From Pseudoduganella ginsengisoli (GTDB taxonomy: Bacteria; Pseudomonadota; Gammaproteobacteria; Burkholderiales; Burkholderiaceae_D), in the NCBI RefSeq assembly GCF_009720865.1, contig NZ_WNLA01000008.1, positions 62,001 through 126,000 of the forward strand: a stretch of 64,000 bases of DNA, given 5' to 3'. The notes under the pieces are model-generated. The model did no database searches. It was given only the letters and a program-made list of their open reading frames with translations, and was not told the DNA's origin. Of this stretch, positions 46,358 through 56,820 are shown piece by piece; the stretch's first letter is position 1; every line of letters begins with the position of its first letter. A program made the translations under genes and the position numbers.

Positions 46358-49300
46358 ACGCACCGATATCAACAGCATCCTGATCATCGGCGCCGGGCCC
46401 ATTGTCATTGGCCAGGCTTGTGAATTCGATTACTCCGGCGCGCAGGCATGCAAGGCGCTGCGGGAAGAAGGGTACAAGGTGGTGCTGGTCAATTCGAATC
46501 CAGCCACCATCATGACGGACCCGGAAATGGCCGATGTCACCTACATTGAGCCCATCACGTGGCAAGTGGTAGCGGCCATTATCGAGAAAGAGCGGCCGCA
46601 AGCCGTGCTGCCCACGATGGGCGGCCAGACGGCGCTCAATTGCGCGCTGGACCTGCACCGCCATGGCGTGCTGGAAAAGTTCAATGTGGAGCTGATCGGC
46701 GCCACGCCGGAAGCCATCGACAAGGCCGAAGACCGCGCCAAGTTCAAGGAAGCGATGACGCGCATCGGGCTGGGTTCGGCCCGCTCCGGTATCGCCCATA
46801 CGATGGCCGAAGCGTGGGCCGAGCAGGAAAAGCTGGGCTTCCCCGTGATTATCCGTCCGTCGTTCACGATGGGCGGCAGCGGCGGCGGCATTGCGCACAA
46901 TGCGGAAGAATTCCTGACCATTTGCACGCGCGGCCTGGAATTGTCGCCCACGTCCGAATTGCTGATCGAAGAATCGCTGCTGGGCTGGAAAGAATTTGAA
47001 ATGGAAGTGGTGCGCGACCGCAAGGATAACTGCATCATCGTCTGTTCGATTGAAAACCTTGATCCGATGGGCGTGCACACCGGGGATTCCATCACGGTGG
47101 CGCCTGCGCAAACCTTGACGGACAAGGAATACCAGATCATGCGCAACGCGTCGCTGAACGTACTGCGTGAAATTGGCGTCGATACGGGCGGCTCCAACGT
47201 GCAGTTCGCGTTGAATCCCGCTGACGGACGCATGATCGTCATCGAAATGAATCCGCGCGTCTCGCGCTCGTCGGCGCTGGCGTCGAAAGCCACGGGTTTC
47301 CCGATTGCCCGCGTGGCCGCCAAGCTGGCGGTCGGCTATACGCTCGATGAACTGCGCAACGACATCACGGGTGGCGCCACACCCGCGTCGTTTGAACCAT
47401 CAATTGATTACGTCGTCACGAAAGTGCCGCGCTTCGCGTTCGAGAAATTCCCCGGCGCCGACCAGCGCCTGACCACGCAGATGAAATCCGTGGGCGAAGT
47501 GATGGCCATGGGCCGCACGTTCCAGGAATCGTTCCAGAAGGCGCTTCGGGGGCTGGATATCGGCATGGATGGCCTGCGCCGCGCCAATACCGGCAATGCC
47601 GTGATCGAACAGGAGCTGGCGCAGCCAGGCCCGCAGCGTATCTGGTACGTGGGCGAAGCCTTTGCCCAGGGGATGACGCAGGCCGAAGTGCACGCGCTGT
47701 CGAAAATCGACCCATGGTTCCTCGCGCAAATCCACGACCTGGTGGAAGTGGAACAGTGGATCCAGACGCAAACGCTGGAAGGGCTGGACAAGCCTGTGCT
47801 GATGCGGCTGAAACAGCAGGGCTTCGGCGACCGCCGCCTGGCCACGTTGCTCAATTCGACGGAAACCGCGGTGCGTACGCACCGCCATTTGCTGGGCATC
47901 CGTCCCGTCTATAAGCGGGTCGATACCTGCGCCGGCGAATTCGCCACCCGCACGGCCTACATGTATTCGACGTATGACGATGAATGCGAAGCGCAGCCGA
48001 CCAGCAAAACCAAGATCATGGTGCTGGGCGGCGGCCCGAACCGCATCGGCCAGGGCATTGAATTCGATTATTGCTGCGTGCACGCGGCGCTGGCCATGCG
48101 CGACGATGGCTATGAAACCATCATGGTCAACTGCAATCCCGAGACCGTATCGACGGATTACGACACGTCTGACCGCCTGTATTTTGAATCGCTGACCCTG
48201 GAAGACGTACTGGAAATCGTCGCGCTGGAACGTCCGGCCGGCGTCATCGTGCAGTATGGCGGGCAGACGCCATTGAAACTGGCGCTCGACCTGGAAGCCA
48301 ACGGCGTCCCCATTATCGGCACGTCGCCCGACATGATCGATGCGGCCGAGGACCGCGAGCGCTTCCAGCAATTGCTGCAAAAACTGGATTTGCGCCAGCC
48401 GCCCAACCGTACGGCGCGCACGGAAGCAGATGCCGTGAAGCTGGCCGAAGAAATCGGCTATCCGCTGGTGGTGCGGCCATCGTATGTGCTGGGCGGCCGG
48501 GCCATGGAAATCGTCCATGAACGGGCCGACCTGGAACGCTACATGCGCGAAGCCGTGCAAGTGTCGAATGATTCGCCGGTATTGCTGGACCGCTTCCTCA
48601 ACGATGCGATTGAAATTGATGTCGATTGTGTGGCTGATGGCAAGGACGTGGTGATTGGCGGCGTGATGGAGCACGTGGAACAGGCAGGCATCCACTCGGG
48701 CGATTCCGCCTGTGCGCTGCCGCCTTATTCGCTGGCGCCTGACACTGTCGATGAAATCAAGTACCAGACCGTGCGGCTGGCGCGCGGCCTCAACGTCGTG
48801 GGTTTGATGAATGTGCAATTCGCCGTGCAGCGCCAGAAAGTCGACGGCCGCGTTCACGACCAGGTCTTCGTGCTGGAAGTGAATCCCCGTGCATCGCGCA
48901 CCGTGCCCTTCGTATCGAAGGCAACCGGACGGCCGCTGGCGAAAATCGCCGCGCGCTGCATGGCCGGCGAAACCCTGGCGGAGCAGGGCATTACCGGCGA
49001 AGTCGTGCCGCCGTTTTACAGTGTCAAGGAAGCCGTGCTGCCATTCGGGAAATTCCCCGGCGTCGATACGATCCTGGGCCCGGAAATGAAATCCACCGGT
49101 GAAGTGATGGGCGTGGCCCCAACGTTTGGCGAAGCGTATTTCAAGGCGCAACTGGCGGCCGGCGTGCGCTTGCCGCGCAGCGGCCTGGTCTATCTGCGCG
49201 TACGCCAGGGCGACCAGGCCCGTGCAGTGGCGCTGGCGCGCGACCTGGCGGCAGCCGGTTTTGAACTGATTGCCAGCCACGTCACGGCGCAAGTGGTGGC

Positions 49301-50186
49301 GGCGGGCGGCGTGGCAATCCGCGAAGAGCTCGACGATGTGGTGCTGGCGCTGTTGAAGGAAAAAGCCATTGCCATGGTGGTTGTGACGGTCGATGAAAAA
49401 CGTTCGGCCATCGGTTCGTCCCGCGCCCTGCGGGTGGCCACGCTGGCGTCGGGCGCTGTGTATTGCACGACCATTGCGGCGGCGGAAGCGTGCGCCGAAG
49501 CGCTGAAATACACGCAGCAGCCGCCCAGCCTGTACTCGGTGCAGGCGCTGCACAAAATGGCGGCCGAAGCGCGGCAGCCGGCGCAGCTGCAGGGCCGCCG
49601 CACGCCTGGCGCGGACGACATGGCGGCCGCCGCCTTCAAGGTGCCGGAACGCCGCCGCAGCCTGCGCGAGCGCAGTGTCGGTGTCCCGCCATTAAAACTG
49701 TTTATCCGCCAGCCGTTCACGGAATCCGATGAGCGCCAGCAGCGCATGATTGCCGACATCCTGACCCTGATCGATACCGCCAACGGCATCCCTTATCCGT
49801 TCAAGTATCTGACGGGGACGGAAGCGGAAAGCGCCGATACGTTCCGCGCGTCGTTTGAACGCAACCACAAGCAGCCGTTCACGCCGAAGAACTTCCGCCG
49901 CCACCGTCTTGGGCTGCTGGAGCAGGCCGACGTGATGATCAATATCCGCGTCGGCATGAGCGAATCCAGCGCATTCGAGCTGGCATACCACGTGTTCAAG
50001 GGGCGCGCAACGCCGGTGCTGTTCCTCGTGTGGAAAGGCGCGCCGATCAAGACCACGCTGCTGCGCGAGCTGGACGACCTGGTGGACGTGACGTATATCG
50101 AGTTTGACGAAGTAGAAGAGCTGAGGGGCGCGATACACCGCTTCTTCAGCGGCAAATCACTGCAAGTCTTGCCGGCTTGCGGTTAA
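46350..50186 (+). CDS. carB: Carbamoyl-phosphate synthase large subunit with extra C-terminal domain
   Basis: A 1278-residue CarB, about 200 longer than the usual 1070-1080. Both ATP-grasp halves look intact ([20 protein letters not shown] ... [33 protein letters not shown] ... [12 protein letters not shown]). The allosteric MGS-like domain (about 945-1068) is altered: SHVTAQ replaces the usual GTA motif, the NKV-EGRP loop is missing and [14 protein letters not shown] replaces the INTT region. After YSVQALH (about 1068), where CarB normally ends, a linker leads to a new domain (1116-1278, [17 protein letters not shown] ... [20 protein letters not shown]) that resembles nucleoside 2-deoxyribosyltransferase/TIR-like Rossmann folds. 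Confidence 0.9.
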   Translation: MAKRTDINSILIIGAGPIVIGQACEFDYSGAQACKALREEGYKVVLVNSNPATIMTDPEMADVTYIEPITWQVVAAIIEKERPQAVLPTMGGQTALNCALDLHRHGVLEKFNVELIGATPEAIDKAEDRAKFKEAMTRIGLGSARSGIAHTMAEAWAEQEKLGFPVIIRPSFTMGGSGGGIAHNAEEFLTICTRGLELSPTSELLIEESLLGWKEFEMEVVRDRKDNCIIVCSIENLDPMGVHTGDSITVAPAQTLTDKEYQIMRNASLNVLREIGVDTGGSNVQFALNPADGRMIVIEMNPRVSRSSALASKATGFPIARVAAKLAVGYTLDELRNDITGGATPASFEPSIDYVVTKVPRFAFEKFPGADQRLTTQMKSVGEVMAMGRTFQESFQKALRGLDIGMDGLRRANTGNAVIEQELAQPGPQRIWYVGEAFAQGMTQAEVHALSKIDPWFLAQIHDLVEVEQWIQTQTLEGLDKPVLMRLKQQGFGDRRLATLLNSTETAVRTHRHLLGIRPVYKRVDTCAGEFATRTAYMYSTYDDECEAQPTSKTKIMVLGGGPNRIGQGIEFDYCCVHAALAMRDDGYETIMVNCNPETVSTDYDTSDRLYFESLTLEDVLEIVALERPAGVIVQYGGQTPLKLALDLEANGVPIIGTSPDMIDAAEDRERFQQLLQKLDLRQPPNRTARTEADAVKLAEEIGYPLVVRPSYVLGGRAMEIVHERADLERYMREAVQVSNDSPVLLDRFLNDAIEIDVDCVADGKDVVIGGVMEHVEQAGIHSGDSACALPPYSLAPDTVDEIKYQTVRLARGLNVVGLMNVQFAVQRQKVDGRVHDQVFVLEVNPRASRTVPFVSKATGRPLAKIAARCMAGETLAEQGITGEVVPPFYSVKEAVLPFGKFPGVDTILGPEMKSTGEVMGVAPTFGEAYFKAQLAAGVRLPRSGLVYLRVRQGDQARAVALARDLAAAGFELIASHVTAQVVAAGGVAIREELDDVVLALLKEKAIAMVVVTVDEKRSAIGSSRALRVATLASGAVYCTTIAAAEACAEALKYTQQPPSLYSVQALHKMAAEARQPAQLQGRRTPGADDMAAAAFKVPERRRSLRERSVGVPPLKLFIRQPFTESDERQQRMIADILTLIDTANGIPYPFKYLTGTEAESADTFRASFERNHKQPFTPKNFRRHRLGLLEQADVMINIRVGMSESSAFELAYHVFKGRATPVLFLVWKGAPIKTTLLRELDDLVDVTYIEFDEVEELRGAIHRFFSGKSLQVLPACG

Positions 50187-50213
50187 GTATGAGGGTTAAT
50201 CAAGGAGTGCGAC

Positions 50214-51965
50214 ATGCTGGCTAATATTAAGATCAAGAACCTGGTGATCGGGGCGCTGGGGTTCCTCAGTGCGTTGATGCTGGTGATGGGCGTGATGGGT
50301 ATCTATGGCGCCAATAAATCGGCATCGATGCTCAGCGATGTAAGCCTTAGCGACGAGCGCAATGCCACCGGGCGAACCGCCATCCGGCTCGATATGGAAA
50401 TCAACCGCAGCCAGATCCTGCAAGCGCTGCAGCATAACCCGGGCTTTGACTGGTCCAAGCTGCACGACCATCCGCTGACCAATCACTGGACCATTATCGA
50501 TGCGACGTCGGCCCGCCTGGCGAAAAACTGGGATAAATACCTTGCCGACATCAAATCCGAAGAAGAGCGCAAACTGGCGCAGGAATGGTATGCCAAGAGC
50601 GCCGGACTGGGGCTCGAACATATCAAGGCTGCCGCCGCGGCGCTGCGGGCGGAGCAGTGGGATGACGCGGAAATGGTGTTGATCAAGAAAATCAATCCGA
50701 CTTACCGCGTCGGCGATGAAGCGATGAAAGCGTTTACCGCCTTTACCGACAAGCGCGCCAAAGAGAATGAGGAAGCCGTGCAGGCGAGCCTGGCATCGAC
50801 CCGTAATACCATGATTGCCGTCGTCGTGATCGGCGCGGTATTGGGGCTGGTGGCCGGTATCATTGTCGTGGGCGCGATTTCCGCGCCGCTGCGCGAAGCG
50901 ATGGATGTCGCGCACCGCGTGGCCGAAGGCGACTTGACCGGCAAGACCGAAGCGCACAGCACCAATGAAATCGGTTCGCTGCTGAAGGCGCTCGACAAGA
51001 TGAAAGCCAACCTGGCTGACATCGTCGGCGAAGTGCGCGGCAGTACGGATGTGATTTCCAGCGCATCGGGCCAGATCGCCGCCGGCAACATGGATTTGTC
51101 GAACCGCACGGCGCAGCAGGCGGCGTCGCTGGAGGAAACCGCGTCGTCGATGGAACAGTTGACGGGCACCGTCAAGCAAAATGCGGAACATGCGCGCCAG
51201 GCCAACCAGCTGGCGCAATCGGCATCGGAAGTGGCCAGCCGCGGCGGCCAGGTGGTGTCGCAAGTGGTGGAAACCATGGGTTCCATCAACGATTCGTCGA
51301 AGAAAATTGTCGACATCATTGGCGTCATTGATGGCATTGCATTCCAGACCAACATCCTGGCGCTGAATGCCGCAGTGGAAGCGGCGCGCGCCGGTGAACA
51401 GGGCCGCGGCTTTGCCGTGGTGGCGTCGGAAGTGCGCTCGCTGGCGCAGCGTTCGGCCGCTGCGGCCAAGGAAATCAAATTGCTGATCGATGATTCCGTC
51501 GACAAGGTCGATTCCGGCGCCAAGCTGGTTGACCAGGCCGGCGCCACGATGGAAGAAATCGTGACCAGCATTGGCCGCGTGGCCAGCATCATGAGTGAAA
51601 TCACGCAGGCGAGCCAAGACCAGACGGCTGGCCTGGACCAGATCCACTCGGCCATCAGCCAAATGGATGGCCTGACCCAGCAAAACGTGGCGCTGGTGGA
51701 AGAAGCGTCGGCCGCTGCGGATTCGCTGTATGAACGTGCTGCCGGGCTGCAGCAAGTGGTCAGCGTGTTTAAAGTCGATGCCGCTTTGCAGCCCTTGGCT
51801 GCGCCGCGCGCGCCCGTGAAAACCGCCCCCAAGCCGGCCGCTAAGCCGGCCGCCAAGGCCGCCTCGGTACGCCAGATTGCCAGCCGTGGCGGCAAACCGG
51901 CCGCCGCATCAAAAAAAGCCAGCGCCGTCGCCAACGGTGGCAATGACGATTGGGTGGAATTCTGA
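50214..51965 (+). CDS. Methyl-accepting chemotaxis protein with C-terminal CheR-type pentapeptide
   Basis: A 583-residue chemoreceptor: helix 1 (about 10-30), a four-helix-bundle periplasmic ligand domain (to about 188), helix 2 (about 190-212), HAMP (AISAPLREAMDVAHRVAEGDL), and the signalling domain with the hairpin tip DGIAFQTNILALNAAVEAARAGEQGRG split as usual around NILALNAAVEAARAGEQGRG. A Pro/Ala/Lys linker leads to the final five residues DWVEF, which fit the CheR-tether pattern x-[HFYW]-x-x-[HFYW]. AAGGAGTGCGAC precedes the start. A strong terminator follows 85 bases after the stop. The ligand is unknown. Confidence 0.93.
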   Translation: MLANIKIKNLVIGALGFLSALMLVMGVMGIYGANKSASMLSDVSLSDERNATGRTAIRLDMEINRSQILQALQHNPGFDWSKLHDHPLTNHWTIIDATSARLAKNWDKYLADIKSEEERKLAQEWYAKSAGLGLEHIKAAAAALRAEQWDDAEMVLIKKINPTYRVGDEAMKAFTAFTDKRAKENEEAVQASLASTRNTMIAVVVIGAVLGLVAGIIVVGAISAPLREAMDVAHRVAEGDLTGKTEAHSTNEIGSLLKALDKMKANLADIVGEVRGSTDVISSASGQIAAGNMDLSNRTAQQAASLEETASSMEQLTGTVKQNAEHARQANQLAQSASEVASRGGQVVSQVVETMGSINDSSKKIVDIIGVIDGIAFQTNILALNAAVEAARAGEQGRGFAVVASEVRSLAQRSAAAAKEIKLLIDDSVDKVDSGAKLVDQAGATMEEIVTSIGRVASIMSEITQASQDQTAGLDQIHSAISQMDGLTQQNVALVEEASAAADSLYERAAGLQQVVSVFKVDAALQPLAAPRAPVKTAPKPAAKPAAKAASVRQIASRGGKPAAASKKASAVANGGNDDWVEF

Positions 51966-52049
51966 CCGTGTCTCCTCCGGCTGCCGTCCAGGATGTGGAT
52001 GCGCGGGCCTGAAGGCCCGGCGCTCAAGGTCCGATAAGTGGCCGGTTTC

Positions 52050-52086
52050 GCGGCTGCGCGCTCCCCGCGCAGCCGCTTATTTTTTT
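52050..52086 (+). terminator. Rho-independent terminator after the chemoreceptor gene
   Basis: GCGGCTGCGCG (52050-52060) pairs perfectly with CGCGCAGCCGC (52066-52076) around a five-base loop, followed by TTATTTTTTT. It lies between the convergent genes ending at 51965 and 52097. Confidence 0.92.
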
Positions 52087-52096
52087 GTTGCGGGTT

Positions 52097-53182
52097 TTAT
52101 TGGGTCAACTGTTCCCACGACAATTGCCAGAACCCGTTGCGCGTGGAAGTTTTGGCTTCCAATACGGCAGGGGGCAGCTTGACGTCCAGCGCGGCCAGAC
52201 GTTCCGGATCGAGCAGGATGGTGGGACGTTCCTGCCGCAGGATCGGCAGCACATCCGGTTTGGTGTGGAACTTCAGGATCTTGGCGGCCTGCTGGCCCGC
52301 CAGCGCGCCGACCTTGCCGAATTCCGCGCCCACGTACAGCGCCGCGCCCGGCACGCGCACCATGGCCAGGGTCACCACCGGCACCTTGTTTTCCTTGCCA
52401 TATTCGCCCAGGTCGATCGCCGCTTCATAGCGGTGCAGGCCGTAATACGTGTCGAGCGGCACGGCAAACATGTCGACCGCGTTGCCGCCTTCGCGCAGCG
52501 CTTTCACGGACGGGATAATGCTCTCGGTCTTCGCTACCTGTTTGGCCGTGATGGCCATGCCCAGTGGCTTGGCGCTGTCGGCGGCCGCCGCCACGTTGGC
52601 GACGCCGTTTTCATCATCCGTGTGAATCATGCCGATCCGGCTGGTATTGGGGAAGATCCGCTGCACCATTTTCAGCGAATCCTGCATGCTCGTATATAAA
52701 GTGGATCCGGTGACACCGGGGCCGCCATCGACCAGCGATATGCAGCCCGCGTCTTGCGGATGCGCGACCGCCGTGAACACCACCGGCACCTTGGCGTCTT
52801 CCAGGATGCCGCGTGCATATTTGGTGGCCGGCGTGCCGATGGTCAGCACCAGGTCAGGTTTCGTGGCGGCCATGCGCACGGCTTCCTGCCGTACTTTCAT
52901 CAGCGCGCCCAGGCGGTTCCAGAATCCGCCGCGTTCGATGTCGAAGTCCACCTTGACGCGGTTGACCTTGAGGTTCTTGCCGGCTGCGATCCCTTGTTCT
53001 TTCAATGTTTCCAGGAAACCGTTGTACGCTTCCTGGTAGGGCTCGATGTCGGTCACTTGCAGCACTTCCACCCGGTATTCATGGGGTGTCTCCATAGTTT
53101 CCAGCGGCAGTGGTTCGATGGCATGGGACGGCAGTGCGGCAAATGCGGCCGCCATCAGTAAGGGCAGGGCGAGCTTTTTCAT
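52097..53182 (-). CDS. ABC transporter substrate-binding protein, ABC_sub_bind (TrpX-like) family
   Basis: A 361-residue secreted protein; the start at 53182 (MKKLALPLLMAAAFAALPSHA) gives a good signal peptide, and the in-frame ATG 15 codons earlier does not. The body has the ABC_sub_bind pattern: VLQVTDIEPYQEAYNGFLETL, KPDLVLTIGTPATKYARG, VPVVFTAVAHPQDAG, TGSTLYTSMQDSLKMVQRIFP and VPVVTLAMVRVPGAALYVGAEF. In this family related proteins bind aromatic amino acids or serve as sensors. No permease or ATPase gene is adjacent, so it is an orphan binding protein; the ligand is unknown. Confidence 0.85.
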   Translation of the reverse strand: MKKLALPLLMAAAFAALPSHAIEPLPLETMETPHEYRVEVLQVTDIEPYQEAYNGFLETLKEQGIAAGKNLKVNRVKVDFDIERGGFWNRLGALMKVRQEAVRMAATKPDLVLTIGTPATKYARGILEDAKVPVVFTAVAHPQDAGCISLVDGGPGVTGSTLYTSMQDSLKMVQRIFPNTSRIGMIHTDDENGVANVAAAADSAKPLGMAITAKQVAKTESIIPSVKALREGGNAVDMFAVPLDTYYGLHRYEAAIDLGEYGKENKVPVVTLAMVRVPGAALYVGAEFGKVGALAGQQAAKILKFHTKPDVLPILRQERPTILLDPERLAALDVKLPPAVLEAKTSTRNGFWQLSWEQLTQ

Positions 53183-53385
53183 GGTGCGTTGGTGCGGGCT
53201 GTGAGTGTCGATGGCATATTTAAGCAAGAAAAAGTGCTAATTCGGCAACAATCGACAGACTTCGCGAGCCAATCTGCATTCCATGTCGGCCATTACAACA
53301 GTCCCAGGATGTAACCGTTGGCAAATTTTGCAACGTTGAAATTTACGCTCTGGTAGCATGCGCTCTTCATTCAACAGGAGGCGTT

Positions 53386-53928
53386 ATGCACATGATTACT
53401 TCGCTGGTTTCTGCCAGCCTGATTTCCGTGGCTGCGCTGGTGGCCGCCACACCTGCAGCCACTGCAGCTGCCCCGGCGGCGTCCGCCGCAACGCCGGATG
53501 CCGCCGCCGTCAAGGCGACGCAAGACATGCTTGCCGCCATGCAGGCGGAAAAAATGATGCGGATGGTCGTTGGTTCCAGCCGCTTCCCCAATGAGCAGGC
53601 GCGTAAGGCAGCCATGGCCAAGGTTGACAAGCTGGCGCCTGCCGACGTGTACAAGCGATTGTCCGTCCCCGTGTCGAAACTGGTGTCGGCGGAAACCGCG
53701 GCGGAAATGGCGCGCTTTTACCAGTCGTCCTATGGACAGAAAGTGTTGAAGCATCAATACAACAGCGGCCCCAGCCTGGGTGATGCCGCGCCACCCGCCA
53801 CCAAGGAAGAAAAGGTGGAATTGAAGAAGCCTGCGTATTTAAAAGCCAGCAAGGAGTTCGACGCGGCGCAGCCTGCCATTCGTCATGAAATCTTTGTCCT
53901 GGTCAAGAGCGTATTGTCTGCCGCCTAA
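53386..53928 (+). CDS. Small secreted protein, DUF2059-like
   Basis: A 180-residue protein preceded by a strong AGGAGGCGTT site. The signal peptide is followed by an Ala/Thr/Pro-rich stretch (to about 40). The mature part is helical: DMLAAMQAEKMMRMVV, DVYKRLSVPVSKLVSAETAAEMARFYQSSYGQKVL (within it ETAAEMARFYQSSYGQKV), then a C-terminal helix. The FYxSxxGxK pattern is what I associate with DUF2059 proteins, periplasmic and of unknown function, but the fit is partial. It is separated from both neighbours by about 155-200 bases and is probably monocistronic. Confidence 0.65.
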   Translation: MHMITSLVSASLISVAALVAATPAATAAAPAASAATPDAAAVKATQDMLAAMQAEKMMRMVVGSSRFPNEQARKAAMAKVDKLAPADVYKRLSVPVSKLVSAETAAEMARFYQSSYGQKVLKHQYNSGPSLGDAAPPATKEEKVELKKPAYLKASKEFDAAQPAIRHEIFVLVKSVLSAA

Positions 53929-54083
53929 CAGTGTTGCAATGTAATTACTGATGCGCATACGCAACGCTCGTAGGTGAAATACTGCTTGTCGCTTGGTCAA
54001 CAAAATTGTAAAATCGGAATAGTTTTTGATAGAGTTATTGTGCCCCCTCAGTACACTCTTGTCTGATTTCAGTTTGTGACGAT

Positions 54084-56813
54084 GTGAATGCCCCCGACCT
54101 GGTAGTGCCATTGGCTTTGCCGCCAATTAACTACGATAGCTGCTTCGCCGAACGCCTGCGTCAGCATGGCGGGCGTCTGGCTATCTTGACGGAAGACGGG
54201 CGGCGCTACAGTTACGAGGCGCTGGCAGAAGCGGTGGACAAGCAGGCGGCCACGCTGGGCGCACCCCGCGTGACCATCATTGAAGCGGCAAACCGCATTG
54301 AATGCGTGATTGCCTACCTCGCGTGTCTGGCCGCGCACCATCCTGTCGTGCTGGCCGAACCCGGCTCCACGCTGCGCGACAAGCGCATTGCCCAGCAATT
54401 CGGCATCACCACGGTATTCCATCAAACCAGCGGGCGCTGGAAATTCGACCGTCCAGACGATGCGCCGGCAATGGAACTGCATCCAGACCTGTGCGTATTG
54501 CTGTCGACGTCCGGCACCACGGGCAGCCCGAAACTGGTGCGCCTGTCGCGCAAGAATATTGAAGCCAATGCGGGTGCGATTGCCACGTACCTGGGCTTGA
54601 CGCCTGATGACCGTGCCATCACGACCTTGCCGCTGTACTACTCTTACGGCATGTCGGTGCTCAATTCGCACCTGTTTGCCGGCGCCACGGTGTTGCTGAC
54701 GGAACGCGCGCTGTCGGAAAACGAATTCTGGCAATTTTTTGAATCCGGCGGCGCCACCAGTTTTTCCGGCGTGCCTTTTTCATTCGATGTGCTCGAGCGC
54801 ATCAGCTTCCGCACGAAGAACTATCCCACGCTGCGCTATATTGCGCAGGCGGGCGGCCGCCTGCCGGCCGAGCAGGTCAGGCAATACGGTACGTGGGCGC
54901 GCGACCATGGCAAGCAGTTATTCGTCATGTATGGCCAAACGGAAGCCGCGCCCCGCATGGCGTATTTGCCGCCGGACCTGGTGCTGAACAACACGGAATG
55001 CATCGGTTTGCCTGTGCCGGGCGGGGAATTCCTGCTGGCCGGCGACGACGGCGCGTACATCACGGAAGCCGACCGTCCCGGTGAACTGGTGTACCGCGGG
55101 CCCAATGTCATGATGGGTTACGCGGAAACCCTCGACGACCTGGCGAAACCGCAGGGGCCCGATTTGCTGCACACGGGCGATATCGCATGCCAGCAGGCCA
55201 ATGGACTGTATCGCATCATCGGCCGTAGAAACCGTTTCTCGAAAATCCTCGGCTTGCGCATCAGCCTTGATGAACTGGAACGGTGGATGCAGCAGCGCGG
55301 CTGGCACGGCATCGTCACGGGGGATGACCGCATCATTGTCGTGGCCGTAAGCGACGACAAGAATGTGCGTGCCGTGCAGCTGGCCTTGCTGGAGCGCTAT
55401 GCGCTGCCGGCCAGTGCGATTGTTGTGCTGCACCTGGATCCGCTGCCTTTGCTGCCGTCCGGTAAATTTGACTACCGTGGCTTGCTGCGCGCGGGGCAGG
55501 AAGCCAGTACCGGCCAAGGCCAGGCGCAGACGCTGCTGGAAGGCTACCGCCAAATCCTGGGCATCCCGGATATTTTGCCGACGGATAGTTTCCTTGATAC
55601 AGGCGGCGATTCGGTCAACTTCGTGGAAATTTCCCTGCTGCTGGAACAGCACCTGGGGCGCGTGCCGGAAAATTGGGAGGTGCTGTCGATTTCCGCGCTG
55701 GAAGCCATGCGCGAAGAGGCCGCCACCGTTGCCGAGTCCAGCCAGGTGCCGCGCCGCTTCTGGATTGCCGGCTGTATCGGGCTGGGCTTGCTGCTGGCTG
55801 GCGAGGCGGCGCTGCAAATACGTACGTATCTTAAGACCGGCCGCACCGCGCTGACGCAGGGGAATGATGCCTATCTGATCGAGGGAACCGAAAGCGAAGC
55901 CAGGAGATACCGCCCCAACCAGCGGTTTACCAAGCATTCCAATCCGGAGCATGTATTTGTCATTAACTCGCAAGGATTGCGTTCGCCGGAAATTCCCGCG
56001 GGGCTCGCGCCAGATGAATTACGCATCGCTGTCATTGGCGCATCGGCCGTGGCGGGTGAATATGCTGTCACCAATGACGAGACATTCCCGGCACTGTTGC
56101 AGGAACAGTTGCGCCAGCAGCAGCCTCGGCGCACAGTCAATGTAGTCAATGCGGGTATCGAAGGCGCCGGAGTGAATGACTTGGTGATGCTTGCCGAGCG
56201 AGTCGTGGCGCCACTGCACCCGACAGCCGCTGTGATTTACCCGGGCATGAATGACCTCAGCCTGATTTGCAAAACGCCGGTGACCCGTAAACACGAGGGC
56301 CTGCCGGCACCTGAAGCGCCGGATTGGATCATGACGTCCGTTCTAATTGCGAAAAATGCAATGATGTTGCGGGAGCGGCCGGCCAGGGTAGCGGCTTTTA
56401 ATTTGCAAGAACGTTTCCCTTCCGACTATAGTGCGAATCTGGAGCGAGCCGTTGCGACGCTGCGCGCGAAAGGCATCCCCCCCATGCTGATGACTGTGGC
56501 GCGAGGGTTCGCAGGCGGGAATTCGGAGCTGGCGCGCAGTGCGCTGTATTATGCGCCCTGCCTGGACGAGCAGCGGCTGGTTGAACTCAGTAACATGTTT
56601 AATGACGCTATCCGCTCAACCGGCCAGCGTCTGGATGTGCCAGTGCTGGATCTGGCCAGTGTGATGCAGGGCGGCAGCCGGTATTTTGTCGACTCCAGCC
56701 ACTTTACGCAGGAGGGCGAGCAATTCGTCGCCAGTTATCTGGCCACGGAATTGAGCAGGCAGCCCTGGATGCAGCAGCATCCCCAGGTAGCGTCCAGCAG
56801 CCGCCATCGATAG
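54084..56813 (+). CDS. Adenylation - carrier protein - membrane helix - SGNH hydrolase fusion
   Basis: A 909-residue multidomain protein, start GTG at 54084. Residues about 20-470 are an ANL adenylation domain (LLSTSGTTGSPKLVRLS, MYGQTEAAPRMAY, LLHTGDIA, GRRNRFSKILGLRISLDELE, LPSGKFDYRGL). A carrier domain follows with the phosphopantetheine Ser510 in DTGGDSVNFVE. A single helix (about 559-577) should place the rest in the periplasm: an SGNH/GDSL esterase-like domain with Ser654 (GASAVAGE), YPGMNDL, and Asp870/His873 (DSSHFTQEG). An MBOAT gene follows eight bases later. The set mirrors DltA, DltC, DltD and DltB, arranged in two genes. The activated acid and acceptor are unknown. Confidence 0.88.
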   Translation: MNAPDLVVPLALPPINYDSCFAERLRQHGGRLAILTEDGRRYSYEALAEAVDKQAATLGAPRVTIIEAANRIECVIAYLACLAAHHPVVLAEPGSTLRDKRIAQQFGITTVFHQTSGRWKFDRPDDAPAMELHPDLCVLLSTSGTTGSPKLVRLSRKNIEANAGAIATYLGLTPDDRAITTLPLYYSYGMSVLNSHLFAGATVLLTERALSENEFWQFFESGGATSFSGVPFSFDVLERISFRTKNYPTLRYIAQAGGRLPAEQVRQYGTWARDHGKQLFVMYGQTEAAPRMAYLPPDLVLNNTECIGLPVPGGEFLLAGDDGAYITEADRPGELVYRGPNVMMGYAETLDDLAKPQGPDLLHTGDIACQQANGLYRIIGRRNRFSKILGLRISLDELERWMQQRGWHGIVTGDDRIIVVAVSDDKNVRAVQLALLERYALPASAIVVLHLDPLPLLPSGKFDYRGLLRAGQEASTGQGQAQTLLEGYRQILGIPDILPTDSFLDTGGDSVNFVEISLLLEQHLGRVPENWEVLSISALEAMREEAATVAESSQVPRRFWIAGCIGLGLLLAGEAALQIRTYLKTGRTALTQGNDAYLIEGTESEARRYRPNQRFTKHSNPEHVFVINSQGLRSPEIPAGLAPDELRIAVIGASAVAGEYAVTNDETFPALLQEQLRQQQPRRTVNVVNAGIEGAGVNDLVMLAERVVAPLHPTAAVIYPGMNDLSLICKTPVTRKHEGLPAPEAPDWIMTSVLIAKNAMMLRERPARVAAFNLQERFPSDYSANLERAVATLRAKGIPPMLMTVARGFAGGNSELARSALYYAPCLDEQRLVELSNMFNDAIRSTGQRLDVPVLDLASVMQGGSRYFVDSSHFTQEGEQFVASYLATELSRQPWMQQHPQVASSSRHR

Positions 56814-56820
56814 GAACAGT

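Noticed and set aside
47400..49553. A 717-codon minus-strand open frame inside carB
   Set aside because: It mirrors the codon bias of carB, has the same His/Arg-rich composition as other antisense frames here and has no family motif.
52004..52019. Hairpin CGGGCC-TGAA-GGCCCG downstream of the chemoreceptor
   Set aside because: No T-run follows; the true terminator is the longer stem at 52050-52086. It may be an accessory structure.
53316..53335. TTGGCA...TTGCA string before the DUF2059-like gene as a second sigma-54 promoter
   Set aside because: Only eight bases lie between the GG and GC elements; ten are needed.
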